Source of the DNA: Polaribacter sp.
GTDB lineage: Bacteria > Bacteroidota > Bacteroidia > Flavobacteriales > Flavobacteriaceae
Direction: 5' to 3'
DNA: 64,000 nucleotides
Assembly (NCBI GenBank): GCA_020740485.1
Contig: DYMN01000006.1
Coordinates: 27,840 to 91,839 of the forward strand
Shown here: positions 20,834-29,520 of the stretch, piece by piece
Layout: each line of letters opens with the position of its first letter
Position numbering within the stretch: position 1 is the stretch's first letter
Program-made: the position numbers and the translations under genes
The notes under the pieces: model-generated
Seen by the model: the letters and a program-made list of their open reading frames with translations, nothing else
The model's database searches: none
What the model was told of the DNA's origin: nothing

Positions 20834-22513
20834 ATGAAATTAACTAAAATAGTACTCGGGATGGGTTTAGCTATAAGCTTAACAGCTTGTGGAACTCAAA
20901 AAACCGCCACCCAAACTCAACCCAAAAATGATTTTATTACTACACAAGGAGTCGTTGCAAAAAAAGTGCCCTTGACAGACGAGCAAATGAAGGCTTGGCC
21001 CCACATGGACTTGATAAAAGACTCTGTTCCGGGAATAAGTGTGGAAAGAGCTTACGAATTTTTAAAAGGCAAAACACCCACTACAGTGATTGTGGCAGTA
21101 AATGACTCCGGAATAGATATTGAACATGAAGATTTGAATTATGCCGTTTGGACCAATGAAGATGAAATACCCAACAACGGAATAGACGATGATAAAAATG
21201 GCTATGTTGATGACATTCACGGTTACAACTTTTTGAGTGGTGCACCGGGTAAGTCAGCTCCCGAACAATTGGAAATTACGCGTTTAGTAGCTAAACTAAT
21301 GCCTTTATACGAAGGCAAAACTATTGATCAAGTTGCTGATAAGGCTGAATTTGAGAAATATAAGAAAATGAAGGCGGAAGTAGACCAAAAATACCAAGAA
21401 GCCAAAGGACAATTAGAGTTTTATGGAACAATACAAAAAAATTTAATCGCTGCTGACAAAGCCATTCAAGAAAAATTAGGCAAAAAAGACTACACCGTAG
21501 ATGAAATTATGACCTTAGAATTAGGTGATGATGATGCCAATATGGGTAAAATGATGATGACGCGTTTGTTAGCTGCCGGCTTGACTCCTGAAGATGGCAT
21601 AAAAGAAATTCAAGGCGCAGTAGATCATTTTAAAAATCAAGCTGAAAATAATTACAATTTAAGCTTTAAAGGTCGTTTGTCCAATGACAACGTTGATGAC
21701 ATAAATGACAGAAATTACGGTAACGGCAATGTCATGGGCTCAAAAGAAGTTGAAACACACGGCTCGCACGTTTCCGGTATTATCTTGGCTCAAAGAAACA
21801 ATGGGAAAGGTATGAATGGCGTAACTAACGATGCTAAATTAATGACGGTTCGTTGTGTGCCTGATGGTGATGAATATGATAAAGATGTTGCTTTAGGTAT
21901 TCGTTATGCTGTAGATAATGGAGCTAAAGTGATTAATATGAGTTTTGGAAAATCTTTTTCAGCACATCCTGAATGGGTTTACGATGCTATCAAATATGCT
22001 GAAAGCAAGGATGTTCTTTTGGTTCACGCTGCCGGAAATGACGGTGCTAATATTGATTTAGCAGAAAATTTCCCCAATGATTCTAAAGATAAAATTAAAG
22101 AAATAGCAGACAATGTACTTACTGTAGGAGCCATGACCTATAATTTTGATGAAAATTTACCGGCTTCTTTCTCAAACTATGGTAAATTAAACGTAGATAT
22201 TTTCGCCCCAGGTTTTGCCGTTTATTCCACCACTCCAAATAATACCTATGATTCTTATCCGGGGACTTCAATGGCTTCTCCGCAAGTAGCGGGAGTGGCT
22301 GCATTGATTCGTGCCTACTATCCTCAATTAACAGCGATCCAAGTGAAACACATCATTATGGATTCAGGGGTTGCTATGAATTTTGAGGTGATGCAACCTA
22401 ATGAAGAAGGTGAACCTAAAAAAGTATTATTTAATACTTTAAGTGTTTCAGGTAAAGTTTTAAATGCCTATAACGCTGTTAAATTAGCCGAACAAATCGC
22501 AAAAGGAAAATAG
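20834..22513 (+). CDS. S8 family (subtilisin-like) serine peptidase, lipoprotein
   Basis: Lipobox LTAC; catalytic Asp (VNDSGIDIEHEDL), His (HGSHVSGI), Ser (GTSMASPQVAG); long insertion between Asp and His. Confidence 0.93.
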   Translation: MKLTKIVLGMGLAISLTACGTQKTATQTQPKNDFITTQGVVAKKVPLTDEQMKAWPHMDLIKDSVPGISVERAYEFLKGKTPTTVIVAVNDSGIDIEHEDLNYAVWTNEDEIPNNGIDDDKNGYVDDIHGYNFLSGAPGKSAPEQLEITRLVAKLMPLYEGKTIDQVADKAEFEKYKKMKAEVDQKYQEAKGQLEFYGTIQKNLIAADKAIQEKLGKKDYTVDEIMTLELGDDDANMGKMMMTRLLAAGLTPEDGIKEIQGAVDHFKNQAENNYNLSFKGRLSNDNVDDINDRNYGNGNVMGSKEVETHGSHVSGIILAQRNNGKGMNGVTNDAKLMTVRCVPDGDEYDKDVALGIRYAVDNGAKVINMSFGKSFSAHPEWVYDAIKYAESKDVLLVHAAGNDGANIDLAENFPNDSKDKIKEIADNVLTVGAMTYNFDENLPASFSNYGKLNVDIFAPGFAVYSTTPNNTYDSYPGTSMASPQVAGVAALIRAYYPQLTAIQVKHIIMDSGVAMNFEVMQPNEEGEPKKVLFNTLSVSGKVLNAYNAVKLAEQIAKGK

Positions 22514-22540
22514 AACTTTCACCTATTTTTAAAAATTCAT

Positions 22541-22575
22541 AAAGCTGTTTACAATTTTTGTAAACAGCTTTTTTT
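22541..22575 (+). terminator. terminator downstream of S8 peptidase
   Basis: AAAGCTGTTTACA...TGTAAACAGCTTTTTTT. Confidence 0.85.
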
Positions 22576-22667
22576 AGTTTAAATTTTGATTTTTATATCA
22601 AACCTATTTTCAAAAATCAATGATAACTCTTTAAAAAAATTAAGAACCATTCTGTCAGAAAAAATGC

Positions 22668-23267
22668 TTAAGGTTTAGATTCTTGAATTAATCGTGCTCC
22701 TGTATTTTTAAATAGGAATGAATTTTCTATCAATTGTTGATCTTTTTCATAGAGGTAATATGTATCTGCAGCGCTAATAAACATAATACTATACACATTG
22801 GGATGAAGATAATAATAGTGAATTTTGAAAAATTGTTTTTTCGCTATATCTGAATTAAATGTGTTCGTATCATAATACAATAAATAATGATTTTCACTTT
22901 TTTTCAATAGTTTTTGATAATGATCGCTTTCTGTATTTATTTTGATTTTATTGTTGATGAATTCTTCAAAATTTCCAACTATGCTGTCCTTATAAATGCA
23001 AAAATAAGTACTAGAATAAATCCCTGCCTTAGTTTTATCTCCAAAAGTCATTGATATATTATCATTTGTTTCTTTAAAAGGTGCAACATAAACACTAGGA
23101 TCATCAACTACTAATGGATCATCAATTATACGCCAATTTTTGGGATATTTAAAATTGAAATCTTGGTTTTCGAAAATTTTAACTTAGGTTTGAAGTTCAG
23201 CATCCTTAACCGACCTTGGTGAAGTGCATGAAACCATTAGTAAGATTATAGGAATAAACTTGTGCAT
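22668..23267 (-). pseudogene. lipoprotein gene interrupted by one in-frame TAA
   Basis: Minus-strand reading from ATG 23267: MHKFIPIILLMVSCTSPRSVKDAELQT*VKIFENQDFNFKYPKNWRIIDDPLVVDDPSVYVAPFKETNDNIS-MTFGDKTKAG... The same frame continues into the listed ORF; TAA at 23184-23186. Confidence 0.8.
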
Positions 23268-23300
23268 ATAATTGAGATTAACAAAACAAATATAATAAAA

Positions 23301-23325
23301 AAACCGTTCAAATCTGAACGGTTTT
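23301..23325. terminator. hairpin terminator
   Basis: AAACCGTTCA-aatc-TGAACGGTTTT downstream of the rhodanese gene. Confidence 0.6.
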
Positions 23326-23353
23326 AATCAAGAAAAACAAAGTTTTAAAAAAG

Positions 23354-24220
23354 TTATTTTACACTTGGTTTACCCAGCGCATCCCATTCAGCATAAGCTC
23401 CTTCGTAATTTTTTACATTTTTGAATCCCATCATATTTACCAAATATGCATAAAGTGTTGCTCCTTTTACACCGGTTTTACAATAAACTAAATAAGTTTT
23501 TTCGGGATTTAATTCTATTCCCGCTAATTTTGTAAATTCTTCAGGTGAAATAAAAATATTTGTTTCTTTCTGAACCAAACTTTCATAAGGAATGTTAATA
23601 GCGCCTTCTATATGACCCTTGCTGTAAGTGTTTTTATCATCCAAAATGCCTTTAAATTCGTTTTCCGGACGTGCATCGATTATGATTACATCAGGATTTC
23701 CGATTGCAGATTCAACAAAAGCAGCATCGGCATAAACTTCAGGATTTAGATTTACAGTAAAAGTTTTAGCTTTTACTGTTGGGACAGCAGAAGTTAATTT
23801 GACGCGTGCATCACGGAAACCTGCATTTTCGCGATGTAATAATTTCACATCTTTTGCACCGAGATATTTCAAAATCCAATATACTCTGGTTGCATATTTT
23901 TGACTTCCTTCATCATATACCACGATGGTATCTTCATTTGAAACGCCTTTTGTGCCTATAATTTTAGCAACTTCTTCTGTGGGAAGCAGAAGCCCTTCCA
24001 CCTTGTTTTCTTTATCGTTTAAAATAGCATAAGGAATATTGATGGCGCCATCCACGTGGGTTTGAGCGTACAATTTATCCTTACTAGCGTCAATAACCAC
24101 TATGGGTTTTTCTTTTTGAAGTGTAACAAAATCTTTGGCTGAAATAATTTCTTGTGCAAAAGATTTGCCAACAAATAACAAGGCGATGATTAATAATCCG
24201 AATATTTTTTTTGTGATCAT
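23354..24220 (-). CDS. exported tandem-rhodanese sulfurtransferase
   Basis: Signal peptide MITKKIFGLLIIALLFVGKSFA; first domain lacks Cys (VVYDEGSQKYATR); second domain has a Cys loop (LVYCKTGVKGAT). Confidence 0.92.
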   Translation of the reverse strand: MITKKIFGLLIIALLFVGKSFAQEIISAKDFVTLQKEKPIVVIDASKDKLYAQTHVDGAINIPYAILNDKENKVEGLLLPTEEVAKIIGTKGVSNEDTIVVYDEGSQKYATRVYWILKYLGAKDVKLLHRENAGFRDARVKLTSAVPTVKAKTFTVNLNPEVYADAAFVESAIGNPDVIIIDARPENEFKGILDDKNTYSKGHIEGAINIPYESLVQKETNIFISPEEFTKLAGIELNPEKTYLVYCKTGVKGATLYAYLVNMMGFKNVKNYEGAYAEWDALGKPSVK

Positions 24221-24253
24221 TTTAGTTTAGTTTATTAAGTTTATTTGAGAAGA

Positions 24254-24285
24254 GTGTGAGTAATATATTGCTACATTACTCACAC
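24254..24285. promoter_or_regulatory. 11-bp inverted repeat between porin and rhodanese genes
   Basis: GTGTGAGTAAT-atattgctac-ATTACTCACAC, perfect arms. Confidence 0.6.
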
Positions 24286-24350
24286 AAAAACAATACCATT
24301 ATTGAGTGTTTCTAAAAAAATAGCAAGTAGAAAACTATTTACAATCATGT

Positions 24351-25481
24351 TTATTTAATAATGGCTTGTAGTTGAATTTGTAATACATCTTGATATGCTT
24401 GAGTAGGCAAGTATTTTGCTTCTTTTGTATTATATTGATAGTTAACTTGTAGTCTGGTCCATTCGTTAAAATGGTAATTAAATCCTGCAGTCCATCTTAA
24501 GGCATGACTATTATCAACTGCAACATCATTCAATTTGTCAATACCATATGATTCATATTTGAATACAGGTTCGAATTTATCTTTAATTCTATAAAGAGCA
24601 GTTAAATAATAGCCGCTTCTTTCTGTAGAACCATCCACAACACTTACTGCTCCTCCGCAGCCACCACCAGTTGTATAGGAACCGTTATCTGTTCCAGAAA
24701 TATATTCGCCTTGTAATATGAATTTTTTATATTTTACAGCTGCATCAAAGCCTAATCTGGTTCTACTGTCATCTTCTGTAGCTGTTGGAGAATCAGGTGT
24801 GAATTTACCGGTTTTATAGCTACCACCCAGAGTAAAATATTTACTGGGCGAAAAAGTTAAACGAGCCACATACGTTTTTAAATTGTCAGACAGAGAATGA
24901 AATTCATAATCGTCGCCCATTACATCTCTTCCTTCACCGTTCATCAAGGCTAATTGATAAGTAAACACATCTTTAACCCCTTCAGAAATTTTTATTTTTT
25001 CACCTGTACTACCTGATAACATAAATCCCATATCGCGGATAGGTCCGGCTAATTCGTTTACCACATCCGACCTATCAATAGTATAGAGTTTATGACAACC
25101 TTGCATTTGTTCTGCACCAAACGGAGCTTTAAATTGTCCAACTGCTGCTGTTAAAAATGGTTTGTATCTGTCGTAAGAAACATAAGCATCGCAAATTCCG
25201 AATCCGGCTGCAGGGGCATATTCCATGATAAAATAGTAAGAAAAATCATAAGGAATATTTCCCATCACACCCAAACGGGCACGGTTAAAGAAAAATCCAC
25301 TTTGATCTAAATCGGGCGTGTGTTCTTTATTCATTCCTGTTATTGCGTATTCGTATTGTGGTTGAATAAAACCGAATATTTTTATGCCGTCTCCTTCGCC
25401 GGGACCTTCACAACCTTGTGAATAGGAAAATTGAAAAGCAATTGCAACAGCTAAAATTATTATATATTTAATTGATTTCAT
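24351..25481 (-). CDS. OprP/OprO-like outer-membrane porin
   Basis: Signal peptide; GIKIFGFIQPQYEYAI...FFFNRARLGVMGNIPYDFSYYFIMEYAP...AAVGQFKAPFG; amphipathic beta-strands; aromatic-rich C-terminal half. Confidence 0.85.
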   Translation of the reverse strand: MKSIKYIIILAVAIAFQFSYSQGCEGPGEGDGIKIFGFIQPQYEYAITGMNKEHTPDLDQSGFFFNRARLGVMGNIPYDFSYYFIMEYAPAAGFGICDAYVSYDRYKPFLTAAVGQFKAPFGAEQMQGCHKLYTIDRSDVVNELAGPIRDMGFMLSGSTGEKIKISEGVKDVFTYQLALMNGEGRDVMGDDYEFHSLSDNLKTYVARLTFSPSKYFTLGGSYKTGKFTPDSPTATEDDSRTRLGFDAAVKYKKFILQGEYISGTDNGSYTTGGGCGGAVSVVDGSTERSGYYLTALYRIKDKFEPVFKYESYGIDKLNDVAVDNSHALRWTAGFNYHFNEWTRLQVNYQYNTKEAKYLPTQAYQDVLQIQLQAIIK

Positions 25482-25548
25482 TTTTTGTGTATTTTAAATA
25501 AAGATATTATTGATATGATTATAGTCAGGTATTAGTTTCAAATATGTT

Positions 25549-26631
25549 TTAAGGAGCAACGTATATACCATCGGTGTTGGCGCCATCTGTTTTATAATAC
25601 CCGTATCCTGAACCACTGTTATAAGAACTGGCACTGCCGGCACCGCCCCATGTGACAGCTTGTAAGTTTAATGGGTCGCCTGCAACATTTGGGCTTGCTA
25701 ACATATCGGTGTGAATGATACCATTTGCACCAAATGATAAACTACGGGCGTTGTTGTAACCCAAAACTTGTAACCAAGTGGTAACAATTGACGATGTTTG
25801 TCCGGTATAACAATAGGTTAACACGTTACTTGCTTCAGGATTATAATGTTTTAGATTATCAAAAGTAATATCATTCATATTGTAAGCCCCGTTAATATGT
25901 CCAAAATGGTTGTATTGGGCTACAGTCCATTTATTGATAATTTGATAATTTGATGGGGTTGTCAATACATCTACTTTAGAAACATTCCAAGGCATTGCTA
26001 AAATTGCATTTAAACGAGCATTTAAAATTTCTTGACCGGTTGTTTTACCTGTGGATAAAGTAGGACTATCAAAATCTGTTAATGTCGGTGCAGCTGTAGT
26101 TACCCAATTAGTGGTAGCATACTGCGTTGCATTAGTAGTATTCCAAGAATTTGCAGCAGTAGTAAAAGCAGGATTCCAAGATGACATTCCCCATTTTAAA
26201 AATTTAGCATTGGGATAACCAGCCATTCTTAGAATAGTAGCAGCACGTGATGCAGTTTGACCTGAAAAACAAACCACTAAAATTTTTGTTGTTTTTTCAG
26301 CCGGTGCAGCCGTTAGAATATTTGCCAATGGAATATTTTGAGCACCCTTGATATGTCCATTATTGAATGTAGTAGCATCTCTAATATCTATAACTGTCCA
26401 ACCCGGGATGCCATAATTATTGGTAGCATCAACGATACCACTATCAGTAGTAAGTTTTGCCGGTGTAACCAAACCGTTCGAAATAGTGTTGAAATCCAAG
26501 TTATTAGCAGTCATATAGTCAACGAGTACTGAGAACTCATCGGTTGACAATTCCTCATATTTTCGGCAACTTGTGGTAACAAATAACGGTATTATTACCG
26601 CTAATAATAAAATTGAAATTATTTTTCTCAT
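25549..26631 (-). CDS. lipoprotein with two Cys-containing rhodanese-like domains
   Basis: Lipobox VTTSC; VIDIRDATTFNNGHIKGAQNIP...VVCFSGQTASRAATILRMAGY and FGHINGAYNM...LTYCYTGQTSSIVTTWLQVLGY. Confidence 0.88.
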   Translation of the reverse strand: MRKIISILLLAVIIPLFVTTSCRKYEELSTDEFSVLVDYMTANNLDFNTISNGLVTPAKLTTDSGIVDATNNYGIPGWTVIDIRDATTFNNGHIKGAQNIPLANILTAAPAEKTTKILVVCFSGQTASRAATILRMAGYPNAKFLKWGMSSWNPAFTTAANSWNTTNATQYATTNWVTTAAPTLTDFDSPTLSTGKTTGQEILNARLNAILAMPWNVSKVDVLTTPSNYQIINKWTVAQYNHFGHINGAYNMNDITFDNLKHYNPEASNVLTYCYTGQTSSIVTTWLQVLGYNNARSLSFGANGIIHTDMLASPNVAGDPLNLQAVTWGGAGSASSYNSGSGYGYYKTDGANTDGIYVAP

Positions 26632-26797
26632 GATGATTAAAAATTTAATTAATTGTTAATGTATTCTACTTTGCTTTGGAAATAATGAAATATTTAGAAC
26701 TATTTCCGTGTACAAATTTCCGATTTATCAAAATAAAGCTCAATTTTTTGGATATGTATTAAAACAACTTTATTATTACATCCTATCAACTTTTTAA

Positions 26798-26811
26798 TTG
26801 ATAAAAATCAA
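26798..26811. promoter_or_regulatory. FNR-type palindrome TTGATAAAAATCAA
   Basis: Perfect TTGAT-N4-ATCAA between divergent rhodanese-lipoprotein and Crp/Fnr genes. Confidence 0.7.
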
Positions 26812-26821
26812 CTTTTTATTG

Positions 26822-26829
26822 TAAATTTG
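26822..26829 (+). promoter_or_regulatory. -7 promoter element (TAAATTTG) of the Crp/Fnr gene
   Basis: Matches TAnnTTTG, 20 bp upstream of ATG 26849. Confidence 0.6.
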
Positions 26830-26848
26830 TAACCCAAATACTAGTTAT

Positions 26849-27526
26849 ATGTTAGATTGTTTAAAAGATATTCAACATCAAGAATCTTTTAATTTACTGA
26901 ATAATAGCGAATTAGATGTCTTAAACCAAAATAAGATTACAGTCCATTACAAAAAAAATGATACCATTGTCAAGCAAGGCACCTTTGTAAACAATATCTT
27001 TTTTAGTCAAAGCGGTTTGTTTAAATTGCACGTAGAAGGCAACCAAAAGAATATAATTCTGACTTTTAAAGGAAGTAAGGTGTTTTTGGGAATTTCGAGT
27101 ATTTACCATTCCACGGGGATGCATTTGTACTCCGTAACGGCGCTGGAAGATTGCATTGTGGATATGTATGATATGTCAGCGTTTAAGCAAGTACTTCAAA
27201 CTAATGTGGCATTTGCCAATGAGATTCTAAAGTATGTCAATCACAATTCCGGTAGAATTTTCCGTCGTTTTATTAATATGACTGAAAAAAATGCACGCGG
27301 GAAAGTGGCAAATATGATATTATGTCTTTCCAATAGTGTTTACTTCAGTCCTGAATATACCTTAAATATTACAAGAAAGGAAATGGCAGATTTTTTAGGG
27401 ATTTCTATGGAAAATATTGTGCGTATTCTCAAAGAATTTAAAAATGACGGATTGGTAATAGTGGAAGGGAAGCGAATTCAGATAATTAATGCTGATTCTT
27501 TAATTAAGGTATATGATTTCGGGTGA
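26849..27526 (+). CDS. Crp/Fnr family transcriptional regulator
   Basis: cNMP-binding-like N-terminal domain; HTH TRKEMADFLGISMENIVRILKEFKNDG. Confidence 0.93.
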   Translation: MLDCLKDIQHQESFNLLNNSELDVLNQNKITVHYKKNDTIVKQGTFVNNIFFSQSGLFKLHVEGNQKNIILTFKGSKVFLGISSIYHSTGMHLYSVTALEDCIVDMYDMSAFKQVLQTNVAFANEILKYVNHNSGRIFRRFINMTEKNARGKVANMILCLSNSVYFSPEYTLNITRKEMADFLGISMENIVRILKEFKNDGLVIVEGKRIQIINADSLIKVYDFG

Positions 27527-27538
27527 TTCGGACTTAAA

Positions 27539-27569
27539 GTAAGGGTTTGACTAACAGTCAAGCCCTTAC
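27539..27569. terminator. hairpin between convergent Crp/Fnr and cytochrome genes
   Basis: GTAAGGGTTTGACT / AGTCAAGCCCTTAC inverted repeat. Confidence 0.6.
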
Positions 27570-27588
27570 TCTTCCAACCCATACTCTG

Positions 27589-29367
27589 TTAAGGAATGAT
27601 ACATTTTTTGGTTCTGTTTTTCAGCATTTTTTGGTATTCTCCTTCAACCATTCTGTTTAAAAAAGCCTTATCTTTTCCGTGACATTCAATACAAGCCCCT
27701 ACTTGCAGCATCTTTTTTTGGTCTTTTAAATCCAAAGGTTTTAGATAATCGTGTGCAGAATAGGTTTTTTTTGGATTTACATCTTTTAAAAATCCGATCC
27801 AAGCATCTTGTGGCAATCCGTCCTGTGGCGCATCGGCGTAATAGGAATCAAATTTCCATTGAGCTTTGCTGTTTTTAACTTCATAGATTAATTTGCCACG
27901 TCCAAAACCCAGTGCTTGCGGATTATTGTGGCAGGAGGCACAGTCTCGAACTTCTTTTGTAGTAGTATGGGCAGCATTGGGTGCATACCAGCGGATAAAT
28001 TTTTCAACAAACTTTTTGTTTTCATCAGGAAATTTTGAGGCATCCAAGGTCATGATCATACCCGGAATGGTAGGCACGTATTCTTTGGTTTTACCGGCGG
28101 CACTAACTCCTATCGTAGGTGGCAAGTAACCAAATTCGGCGATGTGTTCTACCCAACGTCCTTTAATTTGGTCCTTATTAGTTAAAGTTGGATCAAAATC
28201 GGTATGACAACCTATACAAGTGGGAGACCAAGCTGTGTGACACATACTGCAAGAAAGGCTATTATGCACTTCATCTCGTTTACAAGCTGAGGATATTTTG
28301 AATTCTTTTTTTGATATTTTGGAGGTGAGATATCCGTTTCCTTCTTTATCAACTCTGGTATTAACTAATGGTATATTATTTTTTTCTGTAACAACAAATG
28401 AATAATGAGGATTCTTATAGCCACGCAACGCATAATCTTTTACAGAAATATAATCCATTTTAGCAGTCTTTTTCTGAAATTTTCCTTGGGGATGACAATC
28501 TTTACATTGAATCTTTACGGCTTGCGCTTCGTGTTTATACAAGGTGCCATCACCCATAATTTCTTGTGAGGTATGGCAATCTATACATTGCATTCCTAAG
28601 GTATGGTGTACATCAGGCGTTGTTTTTTCAAAGATACGTCCATCCATCAATTCGCGATACCCTTTTTTACCTTTTACATCTTCCGACGTGTAAAGGGTTT
28701 CGCTCCAACCCTCGTAATTGGTAGATATTCTACCGGAACGGCTGTGGCATCCGAAACACTTGTCATTGCCAACATTGAGATTGATTTGCGGGTGTATGTT
28801 GTCGTGAATATTGGGTTTAGCCCCATTTTCATAGTTTAAATGGCACGCCAAACATCCACCGCCACGTGTAAGCTCTGTAACTTCTGCATACTGTTTTTTT
28901 TCATTGCCCAAATGACAAGTTCCACATTTGTTTTTCAAATGCACGTCTGCTGCCGTATGTTTCAAATGGGCTATATAAAAAAGTGAATCGGTGTGATGCA
29001 CTTCTTCAAAGAGAAACTTATCCACGCTTACAATTCCACTGTTAGTGGTCATCAGCGATTTGCTGATTCTTTCATATTCATTGGCGTGGCACTGTGCTGT
29101 GGCACAAGTTTGTTGGGCATTTTGCAAGTTACCGGGAATGAGAATCATGCCTTTGTGCGCTTCGTCTTTATCGCTAGATTTTGTGTTTCCCAAATGACAA
29201 GCAGCACAACCTATGGTCTTTGGGTCGTGATATTTACTGAAACCACTCATTTCTGCATGACAAGAGGTGCATGACTCACCTTGAGCCATAGCTGTGTAAT
29301 CTCCTTTATTTTTTTTACAACTCGAGAGAATAATTAGTAGCAGTAATATGTAGTAAGTGGATTTCAA
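27589..29367 (-). CDS. multiheme c-type cytochrome lipoprotein (11 CXXCH + 1 CX4CH)
   Basis: Lipobox ILSSC. Motifs: CTSCH, CAACH, CATAQCH, CGTCH, CLACH, CFGCH, CIDCH, CKDCH, CSMCH, CIGCH, CASCH, CIECH. TTG start. Confidence 0.95.
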   Translation of the reverse strand: MKSTYYILLLLIILSSCKKNKGDYTAMAQGESCTSCHAEMSGFSKYHDPKTIGCAACHLGNTKSSDKDEAHKGMILIPGNLQNAQQTCATAQCHANEYERISKSLMTTNSGIVSVDKFLFEEVHHTDSLFYIAHLKHTAADVHLKNKCGTCHLGNEKKQYAEVTELTRGGGCLACHLNYENGAKPNIHDNIHPQINLNVGNDKCFGCHSRSGRISTNYEGWSETLYTSEDVKGKKGYRELMDGRIFEKTTPDVHHTLGMQCIDCHTSQEIMGDGTLYKHEAQAVKIQCKDCHPQGKFQKKTAKMDYISVKDYALRGYKNPHYSFVVTEKNNIPLVNTRVDKEGNGYLTSKISKKEFKISSACKRDEVHNSLSCSMCHTAWSPTCIGCHTDFDPTLTNKDQIKGRWVEHIAEFGYLPPTIGVSAAGKTKEYVPTIPGMIMTLDASKFPDENKKFVEKFIRWYAPNAAHTTTKEVRDCASCHNNPQALGFGRGKLIYEVKNSKAQWKFDSYYADAPQDGLPQDAWIGFLKDVNPKKTYSAHDYLKPLDLKDQKKMLQVGACIECHGKDKAFLNRMVEGEYQKMLKNRTKKCIIP

Positions 29368-29372
29368 ATTTT

Positions 29373-29507
29373 GATGAAGTTGATGCTGTTGATACTATTG
29401 ATGCTGTTGATGCTGTTGATGCTGTTGATGCTGTTGATACTATTGATGCTGTTGATGCTGTTGATGCTATTGATGCTATTGATACTGTTGATACTATTGA
29501 TACTGCT
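29373..29507. repeat. 9-bp minisatellite (GATGCTGTT and GATACTATT variants), 15 units
   Basis: Read directly: gatgaagtt gatgctgtt gatactatt (gatgctgtt)x4 gatactatt (gatgctgtt)x2 (gatgctatt)x2 gatactgtt gatactatt gatactgct. Confidence 0.95.
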
Positions 29508-29520
29508 TGCACTGAGCGTA

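Noticed and set aside
29373-29507. Tandem array as a CRISPR-like array
   Set aside because: Units are 9 bp with no spacers; a simple minisatellite.
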